Shown: piece by piece, positions 29,025-37,899 of the stretch | How positions within the stretch are numbered: the stretch's first letter is position 1 | Layout of the letters: every line of letters begins with the position of its first letter | Source of the DNA: Spirosoma utsteinense | Lineage (GTDB): Bacteria > Bacteroidota > Bacteroidia > Cytophagales > Spirosomataceae | Assembly: GCF_014282275.1 (NCBI RefSeq) | Contig: NZ_VFIA01000015.1 | Span: 62,001 to 126,000, forward strand | DNA length: 64,000 nucleotides | Reading direction: 5' to 3' | Notes under the pieces: generated by a model | What the model saw: the letters and a program-made list of their open reading frames with translations, nothing else | Database searches by the model: none | What the model was told of the DNA's origin: nothing | Made by a program: the position numbers and the translations under genes

Positions 29025-29065
29025 CGACCGCCAGTCGGCCTATTGTAAGCACAGCGACCGCCAGT
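29025..29065 (+). repeat. Short direct repeat after the cyanophycinase gene
   Basis: CGACCGCCAGT occurs at 29025-29035 and again at 29055-29065. No terminator shape is evident. Function unknown; may be chance. Confidence 0.4.
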
Positions 29066-29134
29066 GGATTAAACCCTAAACTACAGGGCTGGTCTAATCG
29101 TTAAAGGGGGTGCACCCTCTTGTAAACAACGACC

Positions 29135-30403
29135 ATGAAACGCCACTTACTTACCTGTCTTGTGTTCCTGCTCTGGTCACCCTGTCTCTGGGCGCAGCGG
29201 GTACAATATACTACCGAGCGCCCCCGTGTGGAGGATGTCAACGATGAGGATGTTACTATTCAGCGGGTCGAACTGACGGAGCAGTACACGATCATATACA
29301 TGAAATTTCGCGGGTCGGGTAGTCGTCTCGGCCAGCGCTTAGGGCCTAATCTGGGCGGCACCAATAATATTGGTTTTCAGCCGAGTTCCCGTCTGTATGT
29401 CAATCAGGGGGAGCGGTCGTTCAAACTGGTTCGGGCAGAGAATATTCCAGCTGAAATGCGTCGGCGGGTTGATCCTGGCGAGGAAGTGGATTTTGTCGCT
29501 TATTTCGAGCGTATCACGCCCGGCTATACCGTTTTCGACTTGTTCGAATGCAAAGACTATGTTGAAAGGGGAGACAGAATTATCTGTTTCAATTTCTGGG
29601 GCGTTCACATTACCAATCCGGAGCGTAAGCCCAAGGATACGTACGCCCAGCGAACCCCGAGGCCCAGGCCATTGCCGCCCGTTCAGTCCAAACCGAACCC
29701 GCAGCCCCGCTACCAACCCCGCAATACACCCGGCCTGGACGAAACGCCTGCCAAACCGGACGTTGGTGTTGCCCCCGTTGCGGTAGCGATCAACGGCCTG
29801 ACACGTGATGCGAAGACCAGGCGTCCTGTAGCGGCTACCCTTACCTACCGGCTTATTTCGGGTGCCGAAGCTGCTGGCGATAGTCCGGCAGATTCGGTTC
29901 GGAGCACGTTGCCCGGCGGGAATTACAAAATTCCGATCGAGACGCGGGGTGTTTATGCCGTAACCGCTTCGGCAAAAGGGTATTTCAGTCAGAGCGATAC
30001 GCTGGCTACCAACCGGACTGCCGTAACGCGTGATTTCGATCTGGTGCCGATAGCGGCTGGGTCTAAAATCACCCTGCGCGCCGTGTATTTCAATGTTTCC
30101 AAATACGATCTCAAACCGGAGTCATTCCCCGAACTGGACCGGCTGGTGGGCGTGATGCAGGAAAACCCAACGCTGACCATCAAGCTCGAAGGCCATACCG
30201 ATACCGTCGGTGATTTCGATGCGAACGTCGAACTATCGCGGAACCGGGTCGATGAAGTAAAGCGGTATCTGGTGTCGAAAGGCATCAATGCAAACCGGAT
30301 CGAAACCATCGGCTACGGCCCTTCACGGCCCATCAACACCAACAAAAGCCTGAAGGAGCGTCCCGAAAACCGACGGGTAGAAATGGTTGTCGTGAACGTA
30401 TAG
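29135..30403 (+). CDS. OmpA-family protein with C-terminal peptidoglycan-binding domain
   Basis: A 422-residue exported protein (signal peptide ending LWAQ, about 21). The N-terminal 160 residues form an unassigned beta-rich domain. A Pro-rich linker (about 165-205) follows, then a carboxypeptidase-regulatory-like domain (about 215-305), and the OmpA_C domain (about 312-420) with LEGHTDTVGD, NxxLSxxRVDEVKRYL and the RIETIGYGPSRP stretch that binds diaminopimelate in peptidoglycan. The Asp and Arg of the binding site (D in HTD, R near NRRVEM) are present. It likely tethers the outer membrane or an outer-membrane assembly to the cell wall. It stands alone between the peptidase and endonuclease III. 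Confidence 0.88.
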   Translation: MKRHLLTCLVFLLWSPCLWAQRVQYTTERPRVEDVNDEDVTIQRVELTEQYTIIYMKFRGSGSRLGQRLGPNLGGTNNIGFQPSSRLYVNQGERSFKLVRAENIPAEMRRRVDPGEEVDFVAYFERITPGYTVFDLFECKDYVERGDRIICFNFWGVHITNPERKPKDTYAQRTPRPRPLPPVQSKPNPQPRYQPRNTPGLDETPAKPDVGVAPVAVAINGLTRDAKTRRPVAATLTYRLISGAEAAGDSPADSVRSTLPGGNYKIPIETRGVYAVTASAKGYFSQSDTLATNRTAVTRDFDLVPIAAGSKITLRAVYFNVSKYDLKPESFPELDRLVGVMQENPTLTIKLEGHTDTVGDFDANVELSRNRVDEVKRYLVSKGINANRIETIGYGPSRPINTNKSLKERPENRRVEMVVVNV

Positions 30404-30502
30404 GACGGGGAGTGTATAACGGGAACCGGGTTGGCAACGGCGGCTTCAGCTTTTTTTTAGTCTGCGCCGTGACAACTCGGTTTTCGCCGTGTTTACCCCT
30501 TT

Positions 30503-31165
30503 ATGAAACCCAACTTCGATCTTAACGTCGTCCTCTCCCGTATTGACGAGGCTATTCGCCCGTATCCGAAAGCCGCCATGTTCGAACTGGCAGAGCGCGG
30601 CTACAGCAGTCTGTTCGAACAACTGATCTCCTGCATCGTCTCGATCCGTACGCTCGATGAAACGACCATACCCGTTTCGCTGTGTCTGTTCGATGTCGCC
30701 CGAACGCCTGAACAACTCCTGGCACTCGATATTCCCACGCTGACAGACCTGCTTTACGGCACCACCTATCCCGATCAAAAAGCCTACACCATGCAGGGTA
30801 TTGCCGATCGGATCGTGAACGAGTTCGGGGGTGAACTACCCGCCGATTTCGCCACCCTTACCTCGCTGAAAGGGGTTGGACCAAAGTGTGCCAATCTGGC
30901 TCTTGGCGTGGCAACAGGGCTGGCCGCTATCAGTGTCGATGTTCATGTGCACCGGGTGGTGAACCGATGGGGCTACGTGCAGACAAAGCAACCCGAGCAG
31001 ACGCTGAAGGTGCTGGAAGGGCAGGTGCCGCGCGACCAGTGGCGCGACATAAACCGGCTGCTGATGCCGTTTGGAAAACACATCTGTACGGGTACGCTAC
31101 CCCGCTGTTCAACCTGTCCGGTGCTGGCGTACTGCGAACAGGTAGGGGTAGAGCGGCACCGCTAA
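30503..31165 (+). CDS. nth: Endonuclease III (DNA glycosylase/AP lyase)
   Basis: A 220-residue base-excision repair enzyme that removes oxidised pyrimidines and cleaves abasic sites. The helix-hairpin-helix is SLKGVGPKCANLALG (121-135) with catalytic Lys128. The catalytic Asp146 lies in ISVDVHVHRVVNRWG. The C-terminus holds the 4Fe-4S cluster motif Cys195-x6-Cys202-x2-Cys205-x5-Cys211. Length matches E. coli Nth (211). The ATG at 30503 is the first in frame and gives the expected N-terminus. It ends 11 bp before the convergent DUF4468-type gene. Confidence 0.93.
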   Translation: MKPNFDLNVVLSRIDEAIRPYPKAAMFELAERGYSSLFEQLISCIVSIRTLDETTIPVSLCLFDVARTPEQLLALDIPTLTDLLYGTTYPDQKAYTMQGIADRIVNEFGGELPADFATLTSLKGVGPKCANLALGVATGLAAISVDVHVHRVVNRWGYVQTKQPEQTLKVLEGQVPRDQWRDINRLLMPFGKHICTGTLPRCSTCPVLAYCEQVGVERHR

Positions 31166-31176
31166 CGATGTTCTTT

Positions 31177-31722
31177 TCAGGGTTTCGCTGGTGTTGCTGC
31201 TGTCATCGACTGCTTCAGGCTGGCTAACGTAGCGCGGCACAATTGATCGATCTGGCGGTATAGCTCCGCCTGATTGGCCGCTATCTGCTGAACCAGCACC
31301 TTATTCTTGGTGGTCCCATTCGCAGCCCGCTCAATCTCTTCGACCGTAGAACTGACGGGGCGAACCGGCTGGGCAAGTCCCCCTTTTTGTTCGGCGACCA
31401 GATCGGTTATGGTGGCCCGGTAGCGGCCAATACGCGCTTCGACCGTGAGTGTATACCGGACCGTCTGATCATCGGAGGGGAACAGCGACCGGACAAAGAC
31501 AATACCATGCTGCTCATCGAACTGAAGTTCAGCTTCATTTTTAGGGTAATGCTCCTCGGTCCATAGCCGCAGCTGGTTGAACACCTGCCTGGCTGGCCCT
31601 TTGCCATCACCGATCCGTACAATCTCCTGATACTGAACCTGACCGGTCTCATTCGCCGGGAGTTTTATCTGGGCTACGGCCGGCACGGCAATTAAAGCGA
31701 AAAATAAGAGTACTGCTTTCAT
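31177..31722 (-). CDS. DUF4468-like exported protein
   Basis: An exported protein of about 181 residues from the ATG at 31722 (MKAVLLFFALIAVPAVAQ signal peptide). An upstream in-frame start at 31749 would put nine polar residues before it, so I prefer 31722. The segment EIVRIGDGKGPARQVFNQ and YPKNEAELQFDEQHGIVF followed by YTLTVEARIGRYRATITD are typical of the TBP-like DUF4468 fold seen in Bacteroidota envelope proteins. The C-terminal 60 residues are helical and polar. Function unknown. Its 3' end faces endonuclease III. Confidence 0.7.
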   Translation of the reverse strand: MKAVLLFFALIAVPAVAQIKLPANETGQVQYQEIVRIGDGKGPARQVFNQLRLWTEEHYPKNEAELQFDEQHGIVFVRSLFPSDDQTVRYTLTVEARIGRYRATITDLVAEQKGGLAQPVRPVSSTVEEIERAANGTTKNKVLVQQIAANQAELYRQIDQLCRATLASLKQSMTAATPAKP

Positions 31723-32029
31723 GATGACTGGTGGCCCCTGCTGAACCACCGATTAGTTAATTCGAATTAATGGCACTGTGTTTAAACGTAGCCGATAGCT
31801 TGAATCGGTGGCTATCTACTATTTTTTCTTTGCGAGTAACCGTCTCCCAGTAGCAACGCCGTAGCCGGTGATTGGGTTTGGCGGCACGCTGAGCCTGCAA
31901 AGTTAATGGTATACTCGTCCTGATGCTGATCAGGGTGATTTGGCAAAACGCGTCAGTTTCGGGACTGATGATACTAGTAGACTCGTCGGGAAAATCTACT
32001 TTAGGAGTCATCACTAAACTCGTTCGACT
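31723..32029. other. Divergent intergenic region, DUF4468 gene / PhyH gene
   Basis: About 300 bases must hold two divergent promoters. TAACTTTG on the minus strand (31898-31905) matches the -7 box but lacks TTTG at the right distance and would leave a 175-nt leader. A perfect 14-bp palindrome TTAATTCGAATTAA at 31757-31770 lies 35 bp before the minus-strand start and could be an operator. Nothing else is recognisable. Confidence 0.4.
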
Positions 32030-33028
32030 ATGACCCCATCGGTCACTGAATTGGCGGCATCGACGGCCTGTGGCCAGTTGGGCATCCTGCACCTGAAACG
32101 ATACTGGGCCAAAGCAATGGCCAGCCGGCTGGGGCAGCTACCGGGCGATTCGTTGGAAGACGAAGGAAGTCTGGATACGGCCCTGTTGAATGCGTTAGGG
32201 CTGGGACTTGAACCAACGATTCAGTACCTCTACCAGCACACGCCAGGCTTTCAGGCGTTTGAGGAGTGGATTCAAACCGTCACTGGCGGGCTGCCCAACG
32301 CCGACAAGGTTGCTGCTTTCAACGCTCAGATTCTGGGCACGTCATTGACGAAGCCCCGGAAAGAGGACGCTTCGCCGGTTCTTTCGGCCGACGATCTCGC
32401 ACACTGGGATACGTATGGCTATGTGATCGTTAAAGAAGCCATCTCCCGGCAGGACTGCGATCAAACGATTGAGTTGATCTGTAACTTTTTGCAGATGGAA
32501 CGGTATCAGCCACACACCTGGTACGCCCCTCATCCGGGCAAGCAGGGGATCATGGTCCAGTTGTTTCAACATACGCTCCTGACCAGTAACCGGGAATCTC
32601 CCCGTATCCGGGCCGCTTACGAGCAGTTATGGAACCGGACAGATTTATGGGTCACCACCGACCGGGTAGGCTTCAGCCCACCGCAGACAACAAAATGGCC
32701 TTTTCCCGGTCCCCGGCTGCACTGGGATGTTCGGTTAGACAGACCAATTCCCTACGGGCTGCAAGGCCTGCTGTACCTCTCCGATACGCAGGCCCACCAA
32801 GGAGCGTTTTCGCTGGTGCCAGCCTTTCAGCACCGGGTCGTGGACTGGCTGACTCAACTTCCCCCAAAAACCGACCCCCACACGCAAGACCTGGAGGCTT
32901 TGGGGGCTATCCCCATTCCGGGCGCTGCGGGTGATTTTATCATCTGGCATCATGCGCTGCCGCACGGTAGTAGTCCTAACAGCGCCAATGAGCCCCGTTT
33001 TGTGCAATACATCAATTACGCACCCTGA
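32030..33028 (+). CDS. Phytanoyl-CoA dioxygenase (PhyH) family protein
   Basis: A 332-residue Fe(II)/2-oxoglutarate oxygenase-like protein. The iron motif HWD (His231, Asp233) in GPRLHWDVRLDRP and a distal His (His312 in LPHGSSPN) form the expected facial triad. An Arg (about 323, EPRFVQYI) is placed to bind 2-oxoglutarate. The 100 N-terminal residues, helical and containing a short EDEGSLDTALL stretch, do not belong to the core fold. No signal peptide, so cytoplasmic. Substrate unknown: PhyH proteins hydroxylate many small molecules. Confidence 0.83.
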   Translation: MTPSVTELAASTACGQLGILHLKRYWAKAMASRLGQLPGDSLEDEGSLDTALLNALGLGLEPTIQYLYQHTPGFQAFEEWIQTVTGGLPNADKVAAFNAQILGTSLTKPRKEDASPVLSADDLAHWDTYGYVIVKEAISRQDCDQTIELICNFLQMERYQPHTWYAPHPGKQGIMVQLFQHTLLTSNRESPRIRAAYEQLWNRTDLWVTTDRVGFSPPQTTKWPFPGPRLHWDVRLDRPIPYGLQGLLYLSDTQAHQGAFSLVPAFQHRVVDWLTQLPPKTDPHTQDLEALGAIPIPGAAGDFIIWHHALPHGSSPNSANEPRFVQYINYAP

Positions 33029-33181
33029 AGACAGAAACGATAACCCTCACCCGTATACTGCCGATCTGGTAATAAGCAGTAATGCAGATTTTATCATGCC
33101 ATAGCACAATTAGGGATGAAGAGTTTTCGGAGTCCATAAAGAGGGCGTTTCTAAGTGAAACCGTGCCCTAACAAAATAATG

Positions 33182-33213
33182 CCCGTTAACTAGCTGACAG
33201 TCAACGGGTTTTT
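33182..33213 (+). terminator. Terminator hairpin downstream of the PhyH gene
   Basis: CCCGTTAAC (33182-33190) pairs with GTCAACGGG (33200-33208) with one wobble, loop 9 nt, followed by TTTTTC on the plus strand. It lies 150 bp after the PhyH stop and just before the tRNA gene, and on the other strand it could end the tRNA transcript. Confidence 0.7.
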
Positions 33214-33225
33214 CTTCATTTGTTG

Positions 33226-33297
33226 TGGTCCCGACGGGAATCGAACCCATATCTAACGTTTAGGAAACGTCTATTCTATCCGTTGAACTACGGGACC
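33226..33297 (-). tRNA. tRNA-Arg(CCT)
   Basis: The minus strand folds as a complete cloverleaf of 72 nt: acceptor arms GGTCCCG and CGGGACC, D arm, anticodon stem GACGT/ACGTT with loop TTCCTAA giving anticodon CCT (reads AGG), and T arm ATGGG-TTCGATT-CCCGT. CCA is not encoded; the discriminator base is A. It starts directly after the T run of the hflX terminator on the same strand. Confidence 0.93.
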
Positions 33298-33329
33298 AAA
33301 AGAAGAGACGCAAGGGGTTGCGTCTCTTC
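33298..33329 (-). terminator. hflX terminator / GAGACG-family hairpin copy 1
   Basis: Read on the minus strand, GAAGAGACGCAA and TTGCGTCTCTTC pair perfectly (12 bp) around CCCC, followed by TTTT just before the tRNA. The stem and loop resemble the element at 57605 (20 of 22 core bases alike), so it is both a terminator shape and a member of a repeat family. Confidence 0.85.
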
Positions 33330-33364
33330 AACTTTCGTATTCATGCAAATTTGCCGAAAATCCG

Positions 33365-34654
33365 TCAACCTGCCAAACCGTCGCCGAATTCGGCCGATTC
33401 GGAGAGGGGTACGTTCACCCAGTTCGGGTAGATGTAGTAGTGCTTTTCTTTCACGAGTGAATACAGCAACTCCCGCAGTTCCACGATATTCTCACCCGTC
33501 TGGGCCGAAATAAACACGACATGGTCGGCCTTCTGGGCGAGGTAGGTTTTCTTGAGGTATTCCAGCGCTGTCTTTTTCTGAACCGCTACCGGAACCGCTA
33601 TTTCCTCCTGAATGATGCCATCAGCCCCTATCTCGTCAAACTCATCGTTGGGCTCAGCTTTTTCCAGCCATTCGTTCCGGGGCGAAAACTGGTCCATTTT
33701 ATTAAACACCAGCACCATCGGCTTGTCGGCGGCTTTGATATCGGCCAATGTCGCGTTCACGACTTCGATCTGCTCTTCAAACAACGGGTGCGATACGTCT
33801 ACCACGTGAACCAGAATGTCGGCCTCCCGCACTTCGTCGAGTGTCGATTTAAAGGCTTCGATCAGCATCGTCGGCAGTTTCCGGATGAATCCAACGGTAT
33901 CGGTTAGCAAGAACGGGATGTTGCCCAGCGTCACTTTCCGAACCGTCGAGTCGACGGTAGCGAAGAGCTTGTTCTCGGCAAAAACATCGGTCTTGGCCAT
34001 CGTTCGCATCAGCGTCGACTTCCCAACGTTGGTGTATCCAACCAGCGCTACCCGAACGAGCCGGTCGCGCTCCTTCCGGCGCGTCTGGCTCTGCCGGTCG
34101 ATCTTTTCCAGTTTATCCTTCAGAAACGCGATGCGGTCTTTTACGATCCGGCGGTCGGTTTCAAGCTCTTTCTCCCCCGGTCCACGCATACCCACACCAC
34201 CCTTCTGGCTGGTCAAGTGACTCCACATGCGCGTCAGACGGGGATACATGTACTGGTATTGGGCCAGCTCGACCTGCACCCGCGACTGGGCCGTTTGCGC
34301 CCGCATCGAGAAGATGTTCAGGATAAGCAGACTCCGGTCGAGCACCTTGATGTCGACCAGTTCATCTTCCAGGTTTCGAACCTGCGACGGGCTGAGGTCA
34401 TCGTCGAAGATGACCATATCGACCGGATTGGCACGGATATAGGTCTGAATCTCTTCCAGCTTGCCTTTTCCTACATACGTGCGGATGTCGGGGCGTTCGA
34501 GCTTCTGGGTAAACGAATGTTTGGTAATGACGCCCGATGTTTCGGCCAGAAATGCCAGTTCATCGAGGTATTCCTTGGTCTGTTCGGCGGTTTGCCTTTG
34601 CGAGATCATCGCGACCAGAACGGCGGTTTCGGGTTCTTTATGTGTGTCGTTCAT
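33365..34654 (-). CDS. hflX: GTPase HflX
   Basis: A 429-residue ribosome-associated GTPase, which in other bacteria splits stalled or hibernating 70S ribosomes and helps rRNA maturation. The N-terminal HflX domain contains TYVGKGKLEEI and a coiled coil (about 170-200) after the conserved GVGMRGPGEKELETDRR. The G domain has G1 GYTNVGKS (206-213), G3 DTVG (252-255) and G4 NKMD (318-321). The C-terminal segment ends ISAQTGENIVELRELLYSLV plus a short tail. ATG at 34654 gives the usual start MNDT. Alone in its unit, followed by a strong hairpin and the tRNA gene. Confidence 0.95.
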   Translation of the reverse strand: MNDTHKEPETAVLVAMISQRQTAEQTKEYLDELAFLAETSGVITKHSFTQKLERPDIRTYVGKGKLEEIQTYIRANPVDMVIFDDDLSPSQVRNLEDELVDIKVLDRSLLILNIFSMRAQTAQSRVQVELAQYQYMYPRLTRMWSHLTSQKGGVGMRGPGEKELETDRRIVKDRIAFLKDKLEKIDRQSQTRRKERDRLVRVALVGYTNVGKSTLMRTMAKTDVFAENKLFATVDSTVRKVTLGNIPFLLTDTVGFIRKLPTMLIEAFKSTLDEVREADILVHVVDVSHPLFEEQIEVVNATLADIKAADKPMVLVFNKMDQFSPRNEWLEKAEPNDEFDEIGADGIIQEEIAVPVAVQKKTALEYLKKTYLAQKADHVVFISAQTGENIVELRELLYSLVKEKHYYIYPNWVNVPLSESAEFGDGLAG

Positions 34655-34819
34655 GAATCTTTTTCTGAGTGGTTATCGGGTTATCGTTTGGCTGAGTTGT
34701 GGGCTTACACCCGGATTCAATGTTGCCAAACACAGGCCGAAGCCTGGTTACAGTAATAGAACGGGCTGATTTTGGTAAAAGTTTCGGCAGTCGACCAGCC
34801 TGAATCGACGCCCTTCCGG

Positions 34820-36205
34820 TCAGACCTGTACTGTTTTCCAGTGCCCGCGACGGAATACCCATACGGCCATAACGGCCAGTAACGTTTCGCTGGTGGCTAC
34901 GGCCCAGAACACGCCCGATGGGCCCCAATCCAGCGTATCAGCCAGGGTGTAGGCCAGCGGAATCTCGATCATCCAGAAACAGACGATGTTGATCAGCGTT
35001 GGCGTTCGGGTGTCGCCTGCTCCGTTAAACGCCTGACTGACAACCATACCATAAGCGAACGCTACATAGCCAACGCAGAATATCCGAATGCACTGTACCG
35101 CTATCTCGACTACGCGGGGTGTATGGTCGAACAGCCAGACAACACGGTGAGCCCCTACATAGAACAGCACCCCAATCAACAACAGGAAGATCATATTGCA
35201 TAGCGCTGCCCGCCAGACTGAGGTTTCGGCCCGGTCGGGTTGGCCCGCACCCAGATTTTGCCCTACCAGTGTGGCGGCTGCGTTGGCCATACCCCAGGAG
35301 GGCAGGATCGTGAAAATCAGAATCCGGATAGCAATGGTATAACCTGCTACCACCTCACTGCCGAAGGTCGACACGAGCCGCGTCAGGAATACCCAGCTGG
35401 CCGATCCAATCAGGTATTGCCCCGTTCCGCCTACTGCCACCGTCAGCAGGTTACGAATGACGCCGGGTTCGGGCGTGAGGTCGGCTCGCAGTACCTGCAA
35501 CGCCCCACTCCGGCGCGTGAGGGCATAAAGCTGGTATAAAACCCCCACCGTCCGACCCATTGTTGTCGCCACGGCCGAACCCATAACCCCCAGTTCGGGA
35601 AAGGGACCCAGGCCGAAGATGAATACCGGACAGAGCACGATGTTGACGCCGTTAGCCAGCCAGAGCGACCGCATGGCGACCGACGCGTCGCCCGAACCAC
35701 GCAGACAGCCGCTCAGGACATGCAACAGGATGATAGCTGGCGCACTGGCGAAGATCATGCGGGTGAACCCTGTTCCGTTGGCGACGAGCTGTGGACTGCC
35801 GCCCATCAATCGTAATATAGACTCCGCGAATATCACACCCGGCAGGCCCAGTACCAGCGCTACCACCACTGCTACAAGGATCGCCTGGCCCACTGTTCTA
35901 CCCGCTTCGCGTGGGTTGCTTTCGCCTATCCGCCGGGATACCATGGCGGCTGCGGCTGTACTGAGGCCAATGGCTACGGAGTAAACCAGCGTGAGCACCG
36001 ATTCCGTCAGGCCCACCGTTGCAACCGCTTCGGAACCAATTCGGGCGACAAAAAAGATATCGACAACGGCAAACAGGGATTCCATGACCATTTCGAGAAT
36101 CATGGGAACCGACAGTAAAAAGATGGCCCGGTTGATACTGCCGGACGTAAAATTGGTTTCCGAACCGCGCAGGGCAGCCAAAAACAACCGAATAAATTTG
36201 GTCAT
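34820..36205 (-). CDS. MATE family efflux transporter
   Basis: An integral membrane protein of about 461 residues with twelve predicted hydrophobic segments in two halves, as in MATE (multidrug and toxin extrusion) antiporters, probably Na+- or H+-coupled. The N-terminal half starts with NRAIFLLSVPMILEMVMESL and VDIFFVARIGSEAVATVG, typical of the family. I use the ATG at 36205 (MTKFIRLF); a GTG seven codons upstream also keeps the frame open. The mid-protein FGLGPFPELGVMGSA is the family's half-repeat. No regulator sits next to it; substrate unknown. Confidence 0.9.
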   Translation of the reverse strand: MTKFIRLFLAALRGSETNFTSGSINRAIFLLSVPMILEMVMESLFAVVDIFFVARIGSEAVATVGLTESVLTLVYSVAIGLSTAAAAMVSRRIGESNPREAGRTVGQAILVAVVVALVLGLPGVIFAESILRLMGGSPQLVANGTGFTRMIFASAPAIILLHVLSGCLRGSGDASVAMRSLWLANGVNIVLCPVFIFGLGPFPELGVMGSAVATTMGRTVGVLYQLYALTRRSGALQVLRADLTPEPGVIRNLLTVAVGGTGQYLIGSASWVFLTRLVSTFGSEVVAGYTIAIRILIFTILPSWGMANAAATLVGQNLGAGQPDRAETSVWRAALCNMIFLLLIGVLFYVGAHRVVWLFDHTPRVVEIAVQCIRIFCVGYVAFAYGMVVSQAFNGAGDTRTPTLINIVCFWMIEIPLAYTLADTLDWGPSGVFWAVATSETLLAVMAVWVFRRGHWKTVQV

Positions 36206-36472
36206 TGAGACAACAGATAGACCCACAGCCTAACTGGCTAGCAGTAACCTATGGATAATGAGAAATGGATGAAAATAGCTATCCGCAAAGCGGAGCAGCG
36301 AGGTACTGAGGAGGAGGAAAACGAAGACCTGCGTAGGGTCTTATCCGAGGAAAATCATGGGCCTGTAGCTCTTTGAGAACACAAACCTATTGAAATATAA
36401 TGGAATACACCAAACTTGTTCGATTAAACGGTCAGGTTAATCGCTGGGAAATAAATAGTTACGGGCTTATTG

Positions 36473-37018
36473 TCAGGCAAGCGTGTCCTGGCTGACGAGG
36501 CTGTAGGTTGACTGCACGAGGCCGGTTTCGAAGGATTCGGTGCGTACGGCTGCCCACTGGGTTTCTACAGCATGGCTGCCAAACAGGGGAATACCCGTAC
36601 CCAGAACGATGGGTGCTACCGTAATGATCAATTCATCGATCAGGCGGGCATTGAGCAGGTGTGTATTCAGCTGGCCACCGCCCACCAGCCAGATAGTTCC
36701 TCCGTTGCTGCTCTTTAGCGACTGAACGAACGCAACCGGATCACTGGTAATATACCTGACGAAAGTGGTATTGGCCTGTTCCGACCGACTGAAGACGTAG
36801 TTGATCTTATCGGCATACGGAAATTCGCCTCCGAAGCTCAAAATCGTCTTGTACGTGTTGTTTCCCATGAGCGTCGTATCGATCGAGGCCAGAAAAGCGT
36901 CGTATCCGTAATCGAGCTGGTTTGGGTTTGGGACGTTGTCGAGCCAGTCGACGCGGCCATCAGAACGGGCAATGAACCCATCGAGAGAGATAGCGATGTA
37001 GAGACTGAGTTTGCGCAT
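36473..37018 (-). CDS. Dihydrofolate reductase-like (RibD C-terminal) protein
   Basis: A 181-residue protein of the RibD-C/DHFR-like fold. The N-terminus MRKLSLYIAISLDGFIARSD and the following VDWLDNV are diagnostic. The segment TTLMGNNTYKTIL and GGGQLNTHLLNARLIDELI are further family features. It is predicted to bind NADPH and reduce a small molecule; many members have unknown substrates, and it lacks the deaminase part of riboflavin RibD. Divergent from the Nif3-like gene with only 36 bp between the start codons. Confidence 0.85.
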   Translation of the reverse strand: MRKLSLYIAISLDGFIARSDGRVDWLDNVPNPNQLDYGYDAFLASIDTTLMGNNTYKTILSFGGEFPYADKINYVFSRSEQANTTFVRYITSDPVAFVQSLKSSNGGTIWLVGGGQLNTHLLNARLIDELIITVAPIVLGTGIPLFGSHAVETQWAAVRTESFETGLVQSTYSLVSQDTLA

Positions 37019-37054
37019 GACTAAACCAAAGCAGTATCCGGCGGTTGTAAAAAG

Positions 37055-37804
37055 ATGAACGACCAGGCGGTTTTACTCAGCGCAATCACTGCTTTTCTTG
37101 GCGAAAAATTTAGCGTCGATCGCTATCCCGAGCGTGAACAGGGTGGTGTGTACTATCCTTCAAAACGTCCCGTCCGGAGGCTTGGTCTGGCGCTGGAGCC
37201 GTTTTCCGGCCTGGCAGGCTGGATTGCTGCGAACCGGCCCGACGCTCTATGGCTACACCGTCCCTGGAAACTCGACCTGAACGCGTTACCGCCTGATACC
37301 GGCATTATATACCATCACCTGCCGTTCGACGAGTACCTGACAATGGGATATAACCCCCGGCTGGCCGAACGGTTGCAGGTGACCGGCCCGCTCGAACCGC
37401 TGGGTTATAAGCAGGACACCTCCGAAACCGGCGCTCCCTTGCCCCAACGGCCTATTGGTATGCTATTCGACGCACCACCCAAGCCTGTATCGGGTTGGAT
37501 TGGCCAGCTGGAATCACTTTTTGGGGGCTACGATCAAGTCGATCCCGGACGACAGACAGTTGTTGGGCGGGTCGCCGTAGTTGGGGCAATGAACGACCGG
37601 CTTGTTCGGGAAGCCGCCAACGCGGGTGCGGGCTTGTATCTGACAGGTCAATACCGTCCGTCGGCGCAGGAAGCCGTGACAGAACGCGGGATAGCGGTCG
37701 TCGCCCTGGGACATCGCCGAACCGAGGCCTGGGGGCTACAGGCGTTAGCTGATCTGCTGCGTGAGCAGTGGCCGGATCTGGAAGTTATTGTCGCGGGGCC
37801 TTAA
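37055..37804 (+). CDS. Nif3-like dinuclear metal centre protein
   Basis: A 249-residue protein related to the Nif3/YbgI family, hexameric metal-binding proteins of mostly unknown function. The C-terminal motif GHRRTEAWG (His220, Glu224) matches the GHxxTE metal site, while the N-terminal HHP motif of the family appears changed to LHRPWKLD (His68) and YHHLPFDEY (His87, His88). It lacks the central PII-like insert of long family members. The metal site is thus similar but not identical. Divergent to the RibD-C gene. Confidence 0.72.
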   Translation: MNDQAVLLSAITAFLGEKFSVDRYPEREQGGVYYPSKRPVRRLGLALEPFSGLAGWIAANRPDALWLHRPWKLDLNALPPDTGIIYHHLPFDEYLTMGYNPRLAERLQVTGPLEPLGYKQDTSETGAPLPQRPIGMLFDAPPKPVSGWIGQLESLFGGYDQVDPGRQTVVGRVAVVGAMNDRLVREAANAGAGLYLTGQYRPSAQEAVTERGIAVVALGHRRTEAWGLQALADLLREQWPDLEVIVAGP

Positions 37805-37826
37805 CGCTGATCCTTGTACCAATAAG

Positions 37827-37860
37827 CGTGGTGAACCTGCGTGTGTGCAAGTTCACCACG
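37827..37860. repeat. Perfect 10-bp hairpin downstream of Nif3-like gene
   Basis: CGTGGTGAAC (37827-37836) and GTTCACCACG (37851-37860) are exact reverse complements with an inner TGC/GCA pair. No T run follows. It lies 40 bp before the long TTTGTCATG palindrome, so two hairpins stand in the 250 bp between the convergent genes. Confidence 0.7.
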
Positions 37861-37899
37861 AAACGAGTTAAGCAATCGAGCAGACTTAAACGGCACTTT

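Noticed and set aside
33226..33365. Integration site or mobile island at tRNA-Arg
   Set aside because: No integrase gene, no direct repeat of the tRNA 3' end and only housekeeping-type genes around it.
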